Shown: positions 1 to 8,825 of the stretch, piece after piece
Layout: each line of letters opens with the position of its first letter
How positions within the stretch are numbered: position 1 is the first letter of the stretch
DNA from: Saprospiraceae bacterium
GTDB lineage: Bacteria > Bacteroidota > Bacteroidia > Chitinophagales > Saprospiraceae
Length of the DNA: 45,580 bases
Direction: 5' to 3'
Assembly: GCA_020629315.1 (NCBI GenBank)
Contig: JAHDDO010000016.1
Coordinates: forward strand, 42,872-88,451
The notes under the pieces: model-generated
The model's input: only the letters and a program-made list of their open reading frames with translations
Told to the model about the DNA's origin: nothing
The model's database searches: none
Position numbers and translations under genes: made by a program

Positions 1-1969
1 ATAACTTTTTAATATACGGAATCGTTAGCACCACTTTTGTTCCTACGCCGCCTGCCTTGGCTTTATGTATGATCTCATAACTAAAGCTGCCGTCATAAAA
101 TTTTTGAATGGCAGCTAGTCGTTCAGCTGTTATTTTACTACCTAAAGAAGTATGATCACCATTCTCTTTGATTTTATCTGCTTGGAATCCTACACCATTA
201 TCATCAATGATACATTCAATAAACCCTTCTTTCATAATAGAATAGTTGATATGTAATGTCCTATCTGAAGGTTTTGGTGATAAGCCATGCCATATCGCAT
301 TTTCTACAAATGGCTGTATCAACATAGGAGGAATGAAAATGGCTGCTTGATCGATACTATCAGAAATATGTACCTGATAATCCAAGTCATCATTCAATCT
401 TACTTTCTCTAATTGGCAGTACTTTTCAATCCACTGTTTATTGCTTTCTATCGAGATCGTTTCATTATGTGAATTTTCAAGCACTTCCCTAATCAAGCTT
501 GAAAACGAATTTAGATAATCAATGGAGGCGCGTTGATCATTCTTTATAAAGTAGGCTTTGATAGAGTTAAGGCTATTAAAGATGAAATGGGGATTCATCC
601 GCGTTCGCATTAATTCCATTTGACTTTTAAGAAGAGCTAGGTCTTTTTGTTGCTGCATGGCAGCTAGTTCACTCGCTTGGCGTCTTTTACGCTGTCTAAA
701 GAAGGCATAAGTAAAAAGGCCACCGAATAAGAAAAGTAGCGCAGTGCCTAAAAACAGGATTTTATTTCGCTGAGCATTCAGACTGAGTAGTTCTCCTTCT
801 TTCTCGAGCAAACTTATTTGGTCTTGTTTAGCCTTAGCTTCTAAGGATTTTATTTTGGCATAATTTTCCTTTTGCGCTAAACTATCCTGAATAACTTGAG
901 CTTCGTCTCGCAAAAGCAATGAACGTTTATATTCTCCTTTCGATGCAAGCAAGTCTGATTTATGCTTTAGAATATCTAGGTGTACAGAGGATTGAGGTCT
1001 AACAAAGGATAGTGCTTTGTCTGCAAATGGCAACGCTCGAGGGTCCCCTTGTTCATGAAGAATCTTAGATTTTTGAAGATAACTGAATGACTTTAATTTG
1101 ATATTATCTTCTCGCTCTGCCAGATCAATGCTCAAGTCAATATAATAATTGGCCGAGTCAATTAAACCCTGGGTAAGGAATGACTTACTTAAGATTAGAT
1201 AAGAGGGACCCATCTCTGCAACACTACCATATAATTTATCCTCTACAACAGCTAAGTGCGCATATTTTTGGACAGAATCATGAAGGTTTTTTGTTTCGAA
1301 ATACGCACATAGATTTAAGTACATATAGGAGATATTCCCTGTGCAATGGTTCGATTTTTTTCGATCAATGGCCTGCTTAATGTAAAATCCTGTTTCCTCC
1401 GTGTGACCTAATAATTTATAGATCTTTCCCATATTGTGATCCATAGTGGCCTCACTACATACCTTACCTAGCTCGCGATATATCTCCTTGGCTCTTTTAA
1501 ATTGGGCTAAGGCAGGTACATAATTCCCGGCCACAACACTACAAATAGCTAAGTGGTTATTGATGCGAGCCCATTCGTCTCGATGTATAGTCGTATCAAT
1601 GATGTTAAAAGCGTTGTCAGCATACATCTTGATAGAGTCAAACCTAGAAAGGGATGTAAGATTTATAGCGGCATGCACTAAGTAGGAGCGAGCCAGTGTT
1701 AAAGGGTCATTATGAATATTAGCTAATCGTTTGAGCCTTGTAGCATATACAAAAGCCGTATCCGCATTGCCTCTAGGCAATATGGTAAAGAGCTTCCAGA
1801 CAGTATTACGCTGGCAGGTATCGGTGTCGCATGCTCTAATTACATTTCGCAAACTATCAGCCTGCTGCTCCCAGGATTGAGAAAAAGAAAAGGAGGCAAC
1901 ACTTAGGAATAATATGATCAGCACTGATCTAATACGGTAAAAATACAGGTTTAAACGAAATATCTTCAT
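1..1969 (-). CDS. LytS-type sensor histidine kinase with TPR region, 3' end outside the window
   Basis: Membrane sensor kinase expected to phosphorylate a LytTR-type response regulator. Read on the minus strand from ATG at 1969, it has an N-terminal hydrophobic signal or anchor (residues about 12-30), a long helical TPR-like periplasmic region, one transmembrane segment near residues 400-420 (KILFLGTALLFLFGG), then the His_kinase domain. The phospho-acceptor is H461 in MNPHFIFNSLNSIKAYF, the hallmark of this family, followed by the N-box FVENAIWHGL and an ATP-lid segment DDNGVGF. The frame is still open at the left edge after ITIPY-like residues close to the usual end, so only a few codons should be missing. 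The 46 bp to the divergent photolyase gene must hold both promoters. A regulator gene probably lies just beyond the left edge; this is inference. Confidence 0.88.
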   Translation of the reverse strand, partial: MKIFRLNLYFYRIRSVLIILFLSVASFSFSQSWEQQADSLRNVIRACDTDTCQRNTVWKLFTILPRGNADTAFVYATRLKRLANIHNDPLTLARSYLVHAAINLTSLSRFDSIKMYADNAFNIIDTTIHRDEWARINNHLAICSVVAGNYVPALAQFKRAKEIYRELGKVCSEATMDHNMGKIYKLLGHTEETGFYIKQAIDRKKSNHCTGNISYMYLNLCAYFETKNLHDSVQKYAHLAVVEDKLYGSVAEMGPSYLILSKSFLTQGLIDSANYYIDLSIDLAEREDNIKLKSFSYLQKSKILHEQGDPRALPFADKALSFVRPQSSVHLDILKHKSDLLASKGEYKRSLLLRDEAQVIQDSLAQKENYAKIKSLEAKAKQDQISLLEKEGELLSLNAQRNKILFLGTALLFLFGGLFTYAFFRQRKRRQASELAAMQQQKDLALLKSQMELMRTRMNPHFIFNSLNSIKAYFIKNDQRASIDYLNSFSSLIREVLENSHNETISIESNKQWIEKYCQLEKVRLNDDLDYQVHISDSIDQAAIFIPPMLIQPFVENAIWHGLSPKPSDRTLHINYSIMKEGFIECIIDDNGVGFQADKIKENGDHTSLGSKITAERLAAIQKFYDGSFSYEIIHKAKAGGVGTKVVLTIPYIKKL

Positions 1970-1976
1970 TGGAAAA

Positions 1977-1984
1977 TAGATTTG
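1977..1984 (+). promoter_or_regulatory. Possible -7 element before the photolyase gene
   Basis: TAGATTTG matches the Bacteroidota -7 consensus TAnnTTTG and lies 31 bp before the GTG at 2016. No convincing TTG -33 element is seen at the expected distance, so this is weak. Confidence 0.25.
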
Positions 1985-2015
1985 AACACACGGCAGCTTA
2001 CAATGTTACTCTTAA

Positions 2016-3470
2016 GTGAAACCCATAGTAAATATTGTTTGGTTTAAAAGAGATCTGCGGGTTTCAGATCATGTAGCCTTACATGAGGCCATTCAGACGG
2101 ATCTGCCTTATATTCCAATTTTTATAAAAGAGGATTTTTATACTAGTGACCCCCATTATGATCCACGTCATCTGCAATTTATTTGGCAGTCCCTAAAGGA
2201 CATTGAACTACAACAAAAGCTACATATTTGGCGATGTGAAGGATCTGTTCTGCAGACCTTCAAAGCATTGCAAACACACTATTCGATAGCTGGCGTATAC
2301 TCCCACATGGAAACAGGTTTATCTATCACGTTTGATAGAGATAAGGCTGTAAAAAAGTATTTGCAAGAGCACGCCATTCCTTGGCATGAGTTCGAAAATA
2401 ATGGGGTCTTTCGAAAACGTCAAAATCGAAACGGATGGCGAGAGGATTGGCGAGCCCAAATCGGTAGGCCTATCATCCATCTTGACCGAGATGTACTTTT
2501 GCGTTTGGCTTTGCCCCCAGCAGCCACGTCCTTAGGCATCCAAGAATGGACCTTCAAAAAAGCTATTAATAAAAACTTCCAGCCAGGAGGTTCTAGCCGT
2601 GCGCAAGTGCTTTTAAAAACCTTTTTGGAAGAGCGGCAAGGGCAGTATATGCAGGGTATCTCAAAACCGCTAAGTAGTCAAACTAGCTGTAGCCGATTAT
2701 CACCCTACATCGCTTGGGGCAATATATCCATTCGTCAAGTGTATCAAGCCGCTACCGCTAGGAAAAAGTCGATATCCAGTAAACGGAACCTCGATGCTTT
2801 TATGTCTCGACTCCGGTGGCAAGCGCATTTTATTCAAAAATTTGAAATGGAATGTGCTATGGAATTTCGATGTGTAAATAGAGGCTTCACAAAATTCCTT
2901 CCTCCAGTAGACTCAGCCAAACTAGAGGCATGGAAAGAAGGGCAAACAGGTGTGCCCTTGGTCGATGCGTGTATGCGTTGCCTTCAAAAAACAGGCTATA
3001 TTAATTTTAGAATGCGGGCCATGCTAGTCTCTTTTGCTGTGCATTATTTATGGTTGCCTTGGCAAAGTATTAGCCAACATTTAGCATCTGTATTTTTAGA
3101 TTTTGAGCCAGGAATCCATTATCCTCAAATTCAAATGCAAGCCGGTGTCACTGGTATAAATACAGTCAGAATTTATAATCCAATTAAACAATCCATAGAG
3201 CAGGATCCAGACGCTAGCTTTCTGAAAGTTTGGTTGCCTGAATTAGCACACCTTCCAATCGCATTTATTCATGAGCCTTGGAAAATGAGCTCGATGGAGA
3301 GACTTATGTACAGCATTAATGAACATACATATCCAGCACCTATCATTGATTTAGAAGCGGCAGGAAGAAATGCCCGAGACAAGGTTTGGCAATGGCAAAA
3401 AGATCCAGCAGTCCGACAAGAAGCTTTTCGAATAATAGCAAAGCATACTACGCCAGCTAGAGTCGTATAG
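2016..3470 (+). CDS. Cryptochrome/photolyase family protein, atypical subclass
   Basis: FAD-dependent blue-light protein, either a DNA photolyase or a photoreceptor. The N-terminal antenna domain starts with the standard NIVWFKRDLRVSDHVAL, and the FAD domain has SRLSPYIAWGNISIRQVY near residue 230. The C-terminal FAD core departs from class I CPD enzymes: the usual HNR stretch is replaced by INFRMRAM (about residue 329), and the substrate-side segment reads FEPGIHYPQIQMQAGVTG before INTVRIYNP. The length of 484 residues is normal. The GTG start is the only option close to the conserved N-terminus because an in-frame TAA immediately precedes it. I recall similar uncharacterised photolyase-family proteins with this variant core, so lesion specificity cannot be assigned. 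It is a stand-alone gene, divergent from the kinase. Confidence 0.9.
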   Translation: MKPIVNIVWFKRDLRVSDHVALHEAIQTDLPYIPIFIKEDFYTSDPHYDPRHLQFIWQSLKDIELQQKLHIWRCEGSVLQTFKALQTHYSIAGVYSHMETGLSITFDRDKAVKKYLQEHAIPWHEFENNGVFRKRQNRNGWREDWRAQIGRPIIHLDRDVLLRLALPPAATSLGIQEWTFKKAINKNFQPGGSSRAQVLLKTFLEERQGQYMQGISKPLSSQTSCSRLSPYIAWGNISIRQVYQAATARKKSISSKRNLDAFMSRLRWQAHFIQKFEMECAMEFRCVNRGFTKFLPPVDSAKLEAWKEGQTGVPLVDACMRCLQKTGYINFRMRAMLVSFAVHYLWLPWQSISQHLASVFLDFEPGIHYPQIQMQAGVTGINTVRIYNPIKQSIEQDPDASFLKVWLPELAHLPIAFIHEPWKMSSMERLMYSINEHTYPAPIIDLEAAGRNARDKVWQWQKDPAVRQEAFRIIAKHTTPARVV

Positions 3471-3565
3471 TGTCGCCGATGAGACTTGGGATGTTCAGTC
3501 AAGCTGCTGATTTGTAAAAATCTTGACACAGCAATTGATTTGGATTCTTCTTATTTGTATTCATC

Positions 3566-4540
3566 ATGATGACTCGATTGATATATGTTTGTTTATTTCT
3601 CGTTTGGAGGGGAAGTATGTTTTCACAAACGTGTTGCACCGCTGCCGCACCCATCGGTAATAGTTTGATGCCTGCTTCCAGTGGAGCGTCTACCATTCAA
3701 TGGGTATTTGATTATTCCTTCCGTGCTATCAATCGCTTGATCATTGATAATGATGTTGTACCAAATGATCCACGACGAAGGAATAACCAAGGGATGCAAT
3801 GGAGTGCCTTTATTCCTTTATTTACTAACATGGGCATTTCGGCTAGCTTAGGACTCCGTCATCAACTACGACAGACGCTTAGTGAAACCCAAGGATCTTT
3901 AGGGCTGGCAGATCCTCAACTAGCCATCTATGGCTTTTTACCGATGCAACAGAGTACGATCGGTTTGTCACTGGGAGTGGAATTGCCGGTAGGGCAGACC
4001 CAGAGCATGGATAGTAGGGGCATTGTCTTGGCGCCTGATTTGCAAGCTGGCTCAGGTACTTGGGATTATAGCGCACAGCTGCAATGGATACTTCCCACAA
4101 ATCGGTCAACATCTTCGAATTTTGTTTTTAATAGCTTGTTTAAATGGAATGGTGAAAATCCTTCCTTCGCTGGCTCTGATACCGATCCAGGTCGACAATT
4201 TTCCTTTGGTAACGAATGGCAAACGGCGATTCAGTATTACCACAATGGGGCCTTTATATCAACCCTGTTACGCCCTGATATAAGCCTGAAATACCGATGG
4301 CAAGCCGCTAACATAGAGCAGGAAGTAGTAGCGGCAAATAGTGGCGGTCATTGGACCTTTATCGGTATTGGAACCAGTATGGCTTTAAGCGAGCAATGGA
4401 GCCTACGAGGGTATGCAGAATACCCTTTGTGGCAACAAGTAGATGGCACCCAGATTTCGGCTAGTTTCGAATTTGGTACTCGCATTCATTATTCATTTGA
4501 GCGAAGGGATCCTTCGCCGCGAAAAACGATTAGATTATGA
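3566..4540 (+). CDS. Outer-membrane beta-barrel protein, transporter-like
   Basis: 324 residues with a short signal peptide ending near FSQ, then a cysteine pair in TCCTAAAP. The rest alternates aromatic and small residues in strands separated by polar turns (for example ISASLGLRHQLRQ, IGLSLGVELPVGQ, LSLKYRW-like and ASFEFGTRIHYSF), typical of a small outer-membrane barrel. It resembles the MetA-pathway-of-phenol-degradation type of barrel, but the substrate is unknown. Two adjacent ATG codons at 3566 and 3569 could start it. The last four bases are shared with the following DUF3179 gene (ATGA), implying translational coupling and a joint function. The 95-bp gap after the photolyase gene contains no clear promoter consensus. 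Confidence 0.7.
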   Translation: MMTRLIYVCLFLVWRGSMFSQTCCTAAAPIGNSLMPASSGASTIQWVFDYSFRAINRLIIDNDVVPNDPRRRNNQGMQWSAFIPLFTNMGISASLGLRHQLRQTLSETQGSLGLADPQLAIYGFLPMQQSTIGLSLGVELPVGQTQSMDSRGIVLAPDLQAGSGTWDYSAQLQWILPTNRSTSSNFVFNSLFKWNGENPSFAGSDTDPGRQFSFGNEWQTAIQYYHNGAFISTLLRPDISLKYRWQAANIEQEVVAANSGGHWTFIGIGTSMALSEQWSLRGYAEYPLWQQVDGTQISASFEFGTRIHYSFERRDPSPRKTIRL

Positions 4541-5562
4541 AACGATCTTATTTAATTTTTCTTGGTTTTCTGATTTTTATATCCTGTAATTCACAACGAA
4601 ACGCCTCTGATTGGTTGATCCCGTCAGAAGAAGTATTTGATGGCGGTCCAGGGAAAGATGGGATTCCGTCCATTGATAATCCGCAGTTTTCAAGTGTGAG
4701 TGGCATTCAGTTTCTGAATGATGAAGACCTAGTAGTCGGTATTATTAATGGACCCACTGTTCGGGCTTATCCACACCCTATTTTGGATTGGCACGAGATC
4801 GTAAATGACGAAGTAGGGGATCTACAGGTAGCGATCACCTATTGCCCACTGACAGGGACAGCAATCGGGTGGGATCGAAATGTGAATGGCACCCTGACCG
4901 AATTTGGTGTGAGTGGCAAGCTCTTCAATTCTAACTTGATTCCATACGATAGAGCTACCGATAGTTACTGGTCTCAGATTGGATTAAACTGTGTGAATGG
5001 TGAATGGCTTTCTACTGAAATTAAAACGATCCCTTTGATCGAAACCAGTTGGAAAACATGGAAGGCGCTTTTTCCAAGCTCGCAAATACTGAATACAACC
5101 ACGGGATTTAATCGATCCTATGGCGAATACCCATACCAAGATTATAAGACAAATCATGATCGTTTGTTCTTTCCAGTAGATCCCTTAGATACCCGACTTC
5201 CAGCTAAAGATCGAGTCATAGCTGTACTTGAAAATAATGATGCCAAAGCCTATCGACTGGCATTGTTTGGGTCGGATAAGGTGATTGAAGATACAGTGGG
5301 CGATAAAAATATTGTTGTGATTGGATCCCAAGAAAAGAACCTAATGCTAGCTTTTGAAAATAGTCTTGGCCTTGAAAATTTGACCATCTCTTTTGATCAA
5401 CTGCCCTTGATCGCTGTAGACGCTGATGGTAATAAATTAGGTGTGGATGGACGCATTTATGCCGGTCCTCGAACAGGCCAGCGCTTGGAACCATTAAATG
5501 CCTTTATTGGCTATTGGTTTTCGCTAGGCGCTTTTTATCCAGAAATAGAAATATACGAATAA
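4537..5562 (+). CDS. DUF3179 domain lipoprotein
   Basis: 341-residue exported protein. The N-terminus MKRSYLIFLGFLIFISCNSQ is a lipoprotein signal with Cys17 as the probable acylated residue. The body is a DUF3179 domain: the AYPHPILDWHEIVND stretch, ITYCPLTGTAIGWDR with the conserved cysteine, and an FGVSGKLFNSNLIPYDRAT segment are its signatures. The biochemical role of DUF3179 is not established; a redox or metal role for the conserved Cys/His residues is conceivable. The ATGA overlap with the barrel gene and the terminator directly after the stop define a two-gene operon. Confidence 0.88.
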   Translation: MKRSYLIFLGFLIFISCNSQRNASDWLIPSEEVFDGGPGKDGIPSIDNPQFSSVSGIQFLNDEDLVVGIINGPTVRAYPHPILDWHEIVNDEVGDLQVAITYCPLTGTAIGWDRNVNGTLTEFGVSGKLFNSNLIPYDRATDSYWSQIGLNCVNGEWLSTEIKTIPLIETSWKTWKALFPSSQILNTTTGFNRSYGEYPYQDYKTNHDRLFFPVDPLDTRLPAKDRVIAVLENNDAKAYRLALFGSDKVIEDTVGDKNIVVIGSQEKNLMLAFENSLGLENLTISFDQLPLIAVDADGNKLGVDGRIYAGPRTGQRLEPLNAFIGYWFSLGAFYPEIEIYE

Positions 5563-5580
5563 GGAATTTTTCGATCGTGT

Positions 5581-5613
5581 AAGGGGCATGTCTTTGTGGC
5601 AGGCCCCTTTTTT
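5581..5613 (+). terminator. Rho-independent terminator of the barrel-DUF3179 operon
   Basis: Stem AAGGGGC (5581-5587) pairs with GCCCCTT (5603-5609) and runs into six T residues (5608-5613), 19 bp after the DUF3179 stop. Confidence 0.85.
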
Positions 5614-5619
5614 AGTTTT

Positions 5620-5720
5620 GGGTGATACCCTACGGGTCGCTACGGTCGATAGCTTGGTCCTTGGCAAGCCGGCGGACTCTCCGTACCGTCGACTATCTCT
5701 CATCGCTATCACGGAAATTG
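5620..5720. other. GC-rich intergenic island with short dyads
   Basis: Between two terminators lies about 100 bp that is visibly richer in G and C than the neighbouring genes. It contains GTGATA (5622-5627) facing TATCAC (5707-5712), a GCCGGC palindrome and several short matches of the type ACGGT/ACCGT and GATAG/CTATC. No gene is evident. It may be an extragenic repeat or a decayed element; I see no second clear copy in the window. Confidence 0.35.
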
Positions 5721-5747
5721 ACGGCTTTAAAATAGTTGGATATAGAC

Positions 5748-5778
5748 AAAAAAAAGCAGGTCATGTAATGACCTGCTT
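5748..5778 (-). terminator. Rho-independent terminator of the 921-residue T9SS gene
   Basis: Perfect 11-bp stem AAGCAGGTCAT/ATGACCTGCTT (5754-5764 with 5768-5778) around a GTA loop. On the minus strand it is followed by an eight-base T run. It lies 25 bp past the stop at 5803. Confidence 0.9.
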
Positions 5779-5802
5779 CGTTATAATTATATGAATGCTT
5801 CT

Positions 5803-8568
5803 TTAATCTATCTTAAAAATAGCTATGGATTGGGTTTTTATTTTATCACCACTTATAGAGTAATAGTAACTGCCATTTGGCAATCCTTGTAAATCAAGGT
5901 CAATGGCCTGAACTCCTGAAGAAACAGACGCACGTTGTTCAGAGATCGTTTGTCCCAGACTATTCTGTAAACGTCCAGAAATGATCATATCCTCTAATAC
6001 CATAATCTCAATGGTTGTTTGATCTTTAGTAGGATTTGGATACACAGCTACATTCTGGACTAAGGCTTCATTTTCTGTATGAATTTCTTCAAATTGTCTG
6101 AAGCTCATATCTGCTACCTCCAAGTTAAATGACTTTGAAGCCCCAGTTTCATTTAGTATACTGAATACGACAGCTGTAACATCATCTAATACAAGTGTTG
6201 AAAATGCATTAGACGCGAAGTCACTGGTATTCAAGCTGATTACAGAACCTTCTGAATGTAGAGAAACACTGGTCTTAAACTGTTGTGCCCAATCTACTAT
6301 AGACGATTTAATCAAGGTGATCTCTAGGGTTCCTTCACCTTTAGCAAAGAACTCAATACCGTTATATTCTCGTAGATCTTTTTCATTAAACTTGGAATCC
6401 AAAGACCTGAAAATATTCATATAGTCAGCCACATTAGCTTCTAACTGAATGCCCCTTTCAATCATGTATTGACCCTCTTTTGCTTCACGAGTTTCAGCTG
6501 TCGTTTCAAAATGTAAAATATCTACACCTTGCTGTACCCCTGGAATATCCCATCGACCATCAGCTAAAAATACCGGATCTGCTATAGTGTGTTCCGTTTC
6601 AAAAAGAGCACCTATATCATAAATGTACCCGATATCTACTTTAGCGGTTTGGAAATAGGAACCATCTAATGGCACTTGTACAGAAACGGTTTCCCAGTCT
6701 GCGGTTTCACTTCTTCGAATGCTAGCATTCATAGTCATAGACGATAAAGCCTCTTTATTTCGTACATTCAAGTATAATACGCCGCCTTCGTATTTGCCAT
6801 AGCTTACAAACAGTCGAGGAAGATCCGAACTCGTTATTTTTTTAATAGAATCTACGGCTTTCATTTTAGCCAACGTACCTTCTAGTAGTTCAATCAATTG
6901 CCCATAGGTTCTGGACCATAGTTGGAAATTGAAATAGCTTTTATCTGTGGTATAATCGTTTAGATTCCAGTGGTTTTCTATTAGAAAGCCTTTGTCAGCA
7001 TTATGATACGCAGAAAAGGTCAATGCGTACTCCACGACTAAATCAGCATTTAATAATTCATAAACTATGAATGTGCCACCTTCAGCTGCCAAATAAGAAA
7101 CATCCAGTAAACGAGAGCCTTCTAATCTATCGCAAATGTGTTTAGTGTGTTCATATACATTCTCACTTTTCAATACTAACAAACTAGCAATACGCTGCTC
7201 TTCTTGGTAATAGTCCGAGGCTAAGACTTCGCTTGCATTCGTAAACTCAATTAGATCACTAGGTGTACTTTCTGCTACATATGCATCAAGGATGTCCAGT
7301 GGCACGAAATTGACAAGATCAAAAGGACCTTTGGTATTGTTGGCCATAAATGGAAGTAATCCTTCACGCTTTGTTTCGAAACCCTCATTGCCAACTACCT
7401 TATTTTGGAATTGCCTTCTCGAAATATATTTGGCTAATTCACCATTTGACTCTAGGCCACCATCCACACCTGATGGAGTCGAACACTGCGGATCATCGCC
7501 ATCCACCAATCCATTGCCATTGTCATCGATACCGTTTTCACAATCTTCATAACAGAACTCTAAATAGAAGCACTCTGAATCACTGCAATCAATCCATCCA
7601 TCACCATCATCATCGATACCATTATCACAAATTTCAATCAAGCAAACATTGGAACTAAAGCAATCGCCATCTTCACAATCAATTAGACCATCACCATCGT
7701 TATCAATCCCATCGCCACAATTAGCTTCTAATGGTGGATCTGCCCATAAACAATTAAAACCATCGTTGATACTTAAATTCCCAGTCGCATTTAAGACTTC
7801 AGTAGCTGTCAGATCAGTAGGATTTATACTATAGATCTTTCCTGATGAATTATTGTATGCAAAGAAAGACCCATCATTACAAGACCAAGCCGCCCCAAAA
7901 GCGCCTGATTCATTGTTTATCGATCCTGCAAGATCATAGGTGCTTATCGATTCGGTGAATGGATCAAATACTTTAAGTTTAGCTGCCCCATTAATACCGT
8001 ATAACAGACCATTTATATTGTCTACAGCAAAATCGGCCACACCTGCACTACCAGATCCTGTTTCGACTACAGAAAGTATTTCTTGACTAAGATCTACATA
8101 ATGAATATTATCACTACCATTGGTAATGTATAATTTGCCATCTATGTCGATTCCACCACAATAATAAATACCAGATCCGGGTAAAGCGAGTCCTGTATTT
8201 ACTACAGACCCATCCTTATTAAGTCTACCAAGCATATGGTCACCATTTATTATGCAAGGCGCATAAACATGCCCATCATATGGATTCAATTGAGCTCCGT
8301 TAATAGCCGTAGCACCTGAAATAGTACCAATAGTGGTATAGGTGCCATCTGCAGGGTTTAATGATACAAGGGTTGTATTACTATGTACCTGATAAAACTC
8401 AGTTACACATTCCCAGCAAGATACATCTCCATCACAATCGCCGTCTAAGCAATCGACTAAACCGTCACCATCATCATCAATACGGTTTCCGCATATCTCT
8501 TGTTGTGCCATTAAAAGTGTCTGTGCCATCAAGAGAACTAATACGCCATATAGTCTATATTTTCTCAT
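5803..8568 (-). CDS. Secreted protein with Ca-binding DGDG repeats and T9SS sorting domain
   Basis: 921 residues, extracellular or surface-attached. Signal peptide at residues 1-21 (ends LLMAQ). Residues about 22-52 and 285-365 hold four repeats of the form CGNRIDDDGDGLVDCLDGDC, acidic loops of the thrombospondin-3/dockerin-like Ca-binding kind found in Bacteroidota and myxobacterial surface proteins. Residues about 55-280 look like a beta-propeller-like domain (FYQVHSNTTLVSLNPADG, repeated NG/DG turns). The middle 400 residues are unrecognised and mostly beta. The C-terminus from about 840 is a type A T9SS domain: VAVYPNPTKDQTTIEI, GLPNGSYYYSISG and a final IAIFKID. It forms a single-gene unit with its own terminator. 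Confidence 0.87.
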   Translation of the reverse strand: MRKYRLYGVLVLLMAQTLLMAQQEICGNRIDDDGDGLVDCLDGDCDGDVSCWECVTEFYQVHSNTTLVSLNPADGTYTTIGTISGATAINGAQLNPYDGHVYAPCIINGDHMLGRLNKDGSVVNTGLALPGSGIYYCGGIDIDGKLYITNGSDNIHYVDLSQEILSVVETGSGSAGVADFAVDNINGLLYGINGAAKLKVFDPFTESISTYDLAGSINNESGAFGAAWSCNDGSFFAYNNSSGKIYSINPTDLTATEVLNATGNLSINDGFNCLWADPPLEANCGDGIDNDGDGLIDCEDGDCFSSNVCLIEICDNGIDDDGDGWIDCSDSECFYLEFCYEDCENGIDDNGNGLVDGDDPQCSTPSGVDGGLESNGELAKYISRRQFQNKVVGNEGFETKREGLLPFMANNTKGPFDLVNFVPLDILDAYVAESTPSDLIEFTNASEVLASDYYQEEQRIASLLVLKSENVYEHTKHICDRLEGSRLLDVSYLAAEGGTFIVYELLNADLVVEYALTFSAYHNADKGFLIENHWNLNDYTTDKSYFNFQLWSRTYGQLIELLEGTLAKMKAVDSIKKITSSDLPRLFVSYGKYEGGVLYLNVRNKEALSSMTMNASIRRSETADWETVSVQVPLDGSYFQTAKVDIGYIYDIGALFETEHTIADPVFLADGRWDIPGVQQGVDILHFETTAETREAKEGQYMIERGIQLEANVADYMNIFRSLDSKFNEKDLREYNGIEFFAKGEGTLEITLIKSSIVDWAQQFKTSVSLHSEGSVISLNTSDFASNAFSTLVLDDVTAVVFSILNETGASKSFNLEVADMSFRQFEEIHTENEALVQNVAVYPNPTKDQTTIEIMVLEDMIISGRLQNSLGQTISEQRASVSSGVQAIDLDLQGLPNGSYYYSISGDKIKTQSIAIFKID

Positions 8569-8825
8569 TTCGTTAATTTTTCACAAATATGAGAAGCTGA
8601 GCGAACCTGTATGCGCAGAATTCGGAGTATGGCAAGCCTTGTACTGATTTTGGTAGGACTAGCGGATTTTTGGGAAAACAATGGTATACAAACCAAAACA
8701 TCGCGTAAGTGGCTGTTTACCAGTATTTTATCAATGCTTTGTAGGAATTCTAGAGATTGGAAGATTTTCACACGACACTAACAGCACTTAGAATTAAGGA
8801 TTTTTCTTCTAAACAAGCTACCGAT
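8569..8825. other. Intergenic region, no gene seen
   Basis: 257 bp upstream of the T9SS gene and downstream of the MepA-like gene. It is mixed sequence; CATATTTG, one mismatch from TAnnTTTG, lies about 15 bp before the T9SS start on the minus strand. A 68-codon minus-strand frame here has no recognisable features. Confidence 0.3.

Noticed and set aside
5588..5794. 68-codon plus-strand open frame after the DUF3179 gene
   Set aside because: It begins inside the terminator hairpin and crosses the GC-rich island and the opposite terminator; no family features.
7350..7658. 102-codon plus-strand frame rich in His and Pro
   Set aside because: It is the antisense of the DGDG repeats of the T9SS gene; the composition is a mirror of GAT/GGT codons.
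8565..8771. 68-codon minus-strand frame upstream of the T9SS gene
   Set aside because: No signal, motif or conserved segment; it overlaps the T9SS start region and looks like ordinary intergenic DNA.
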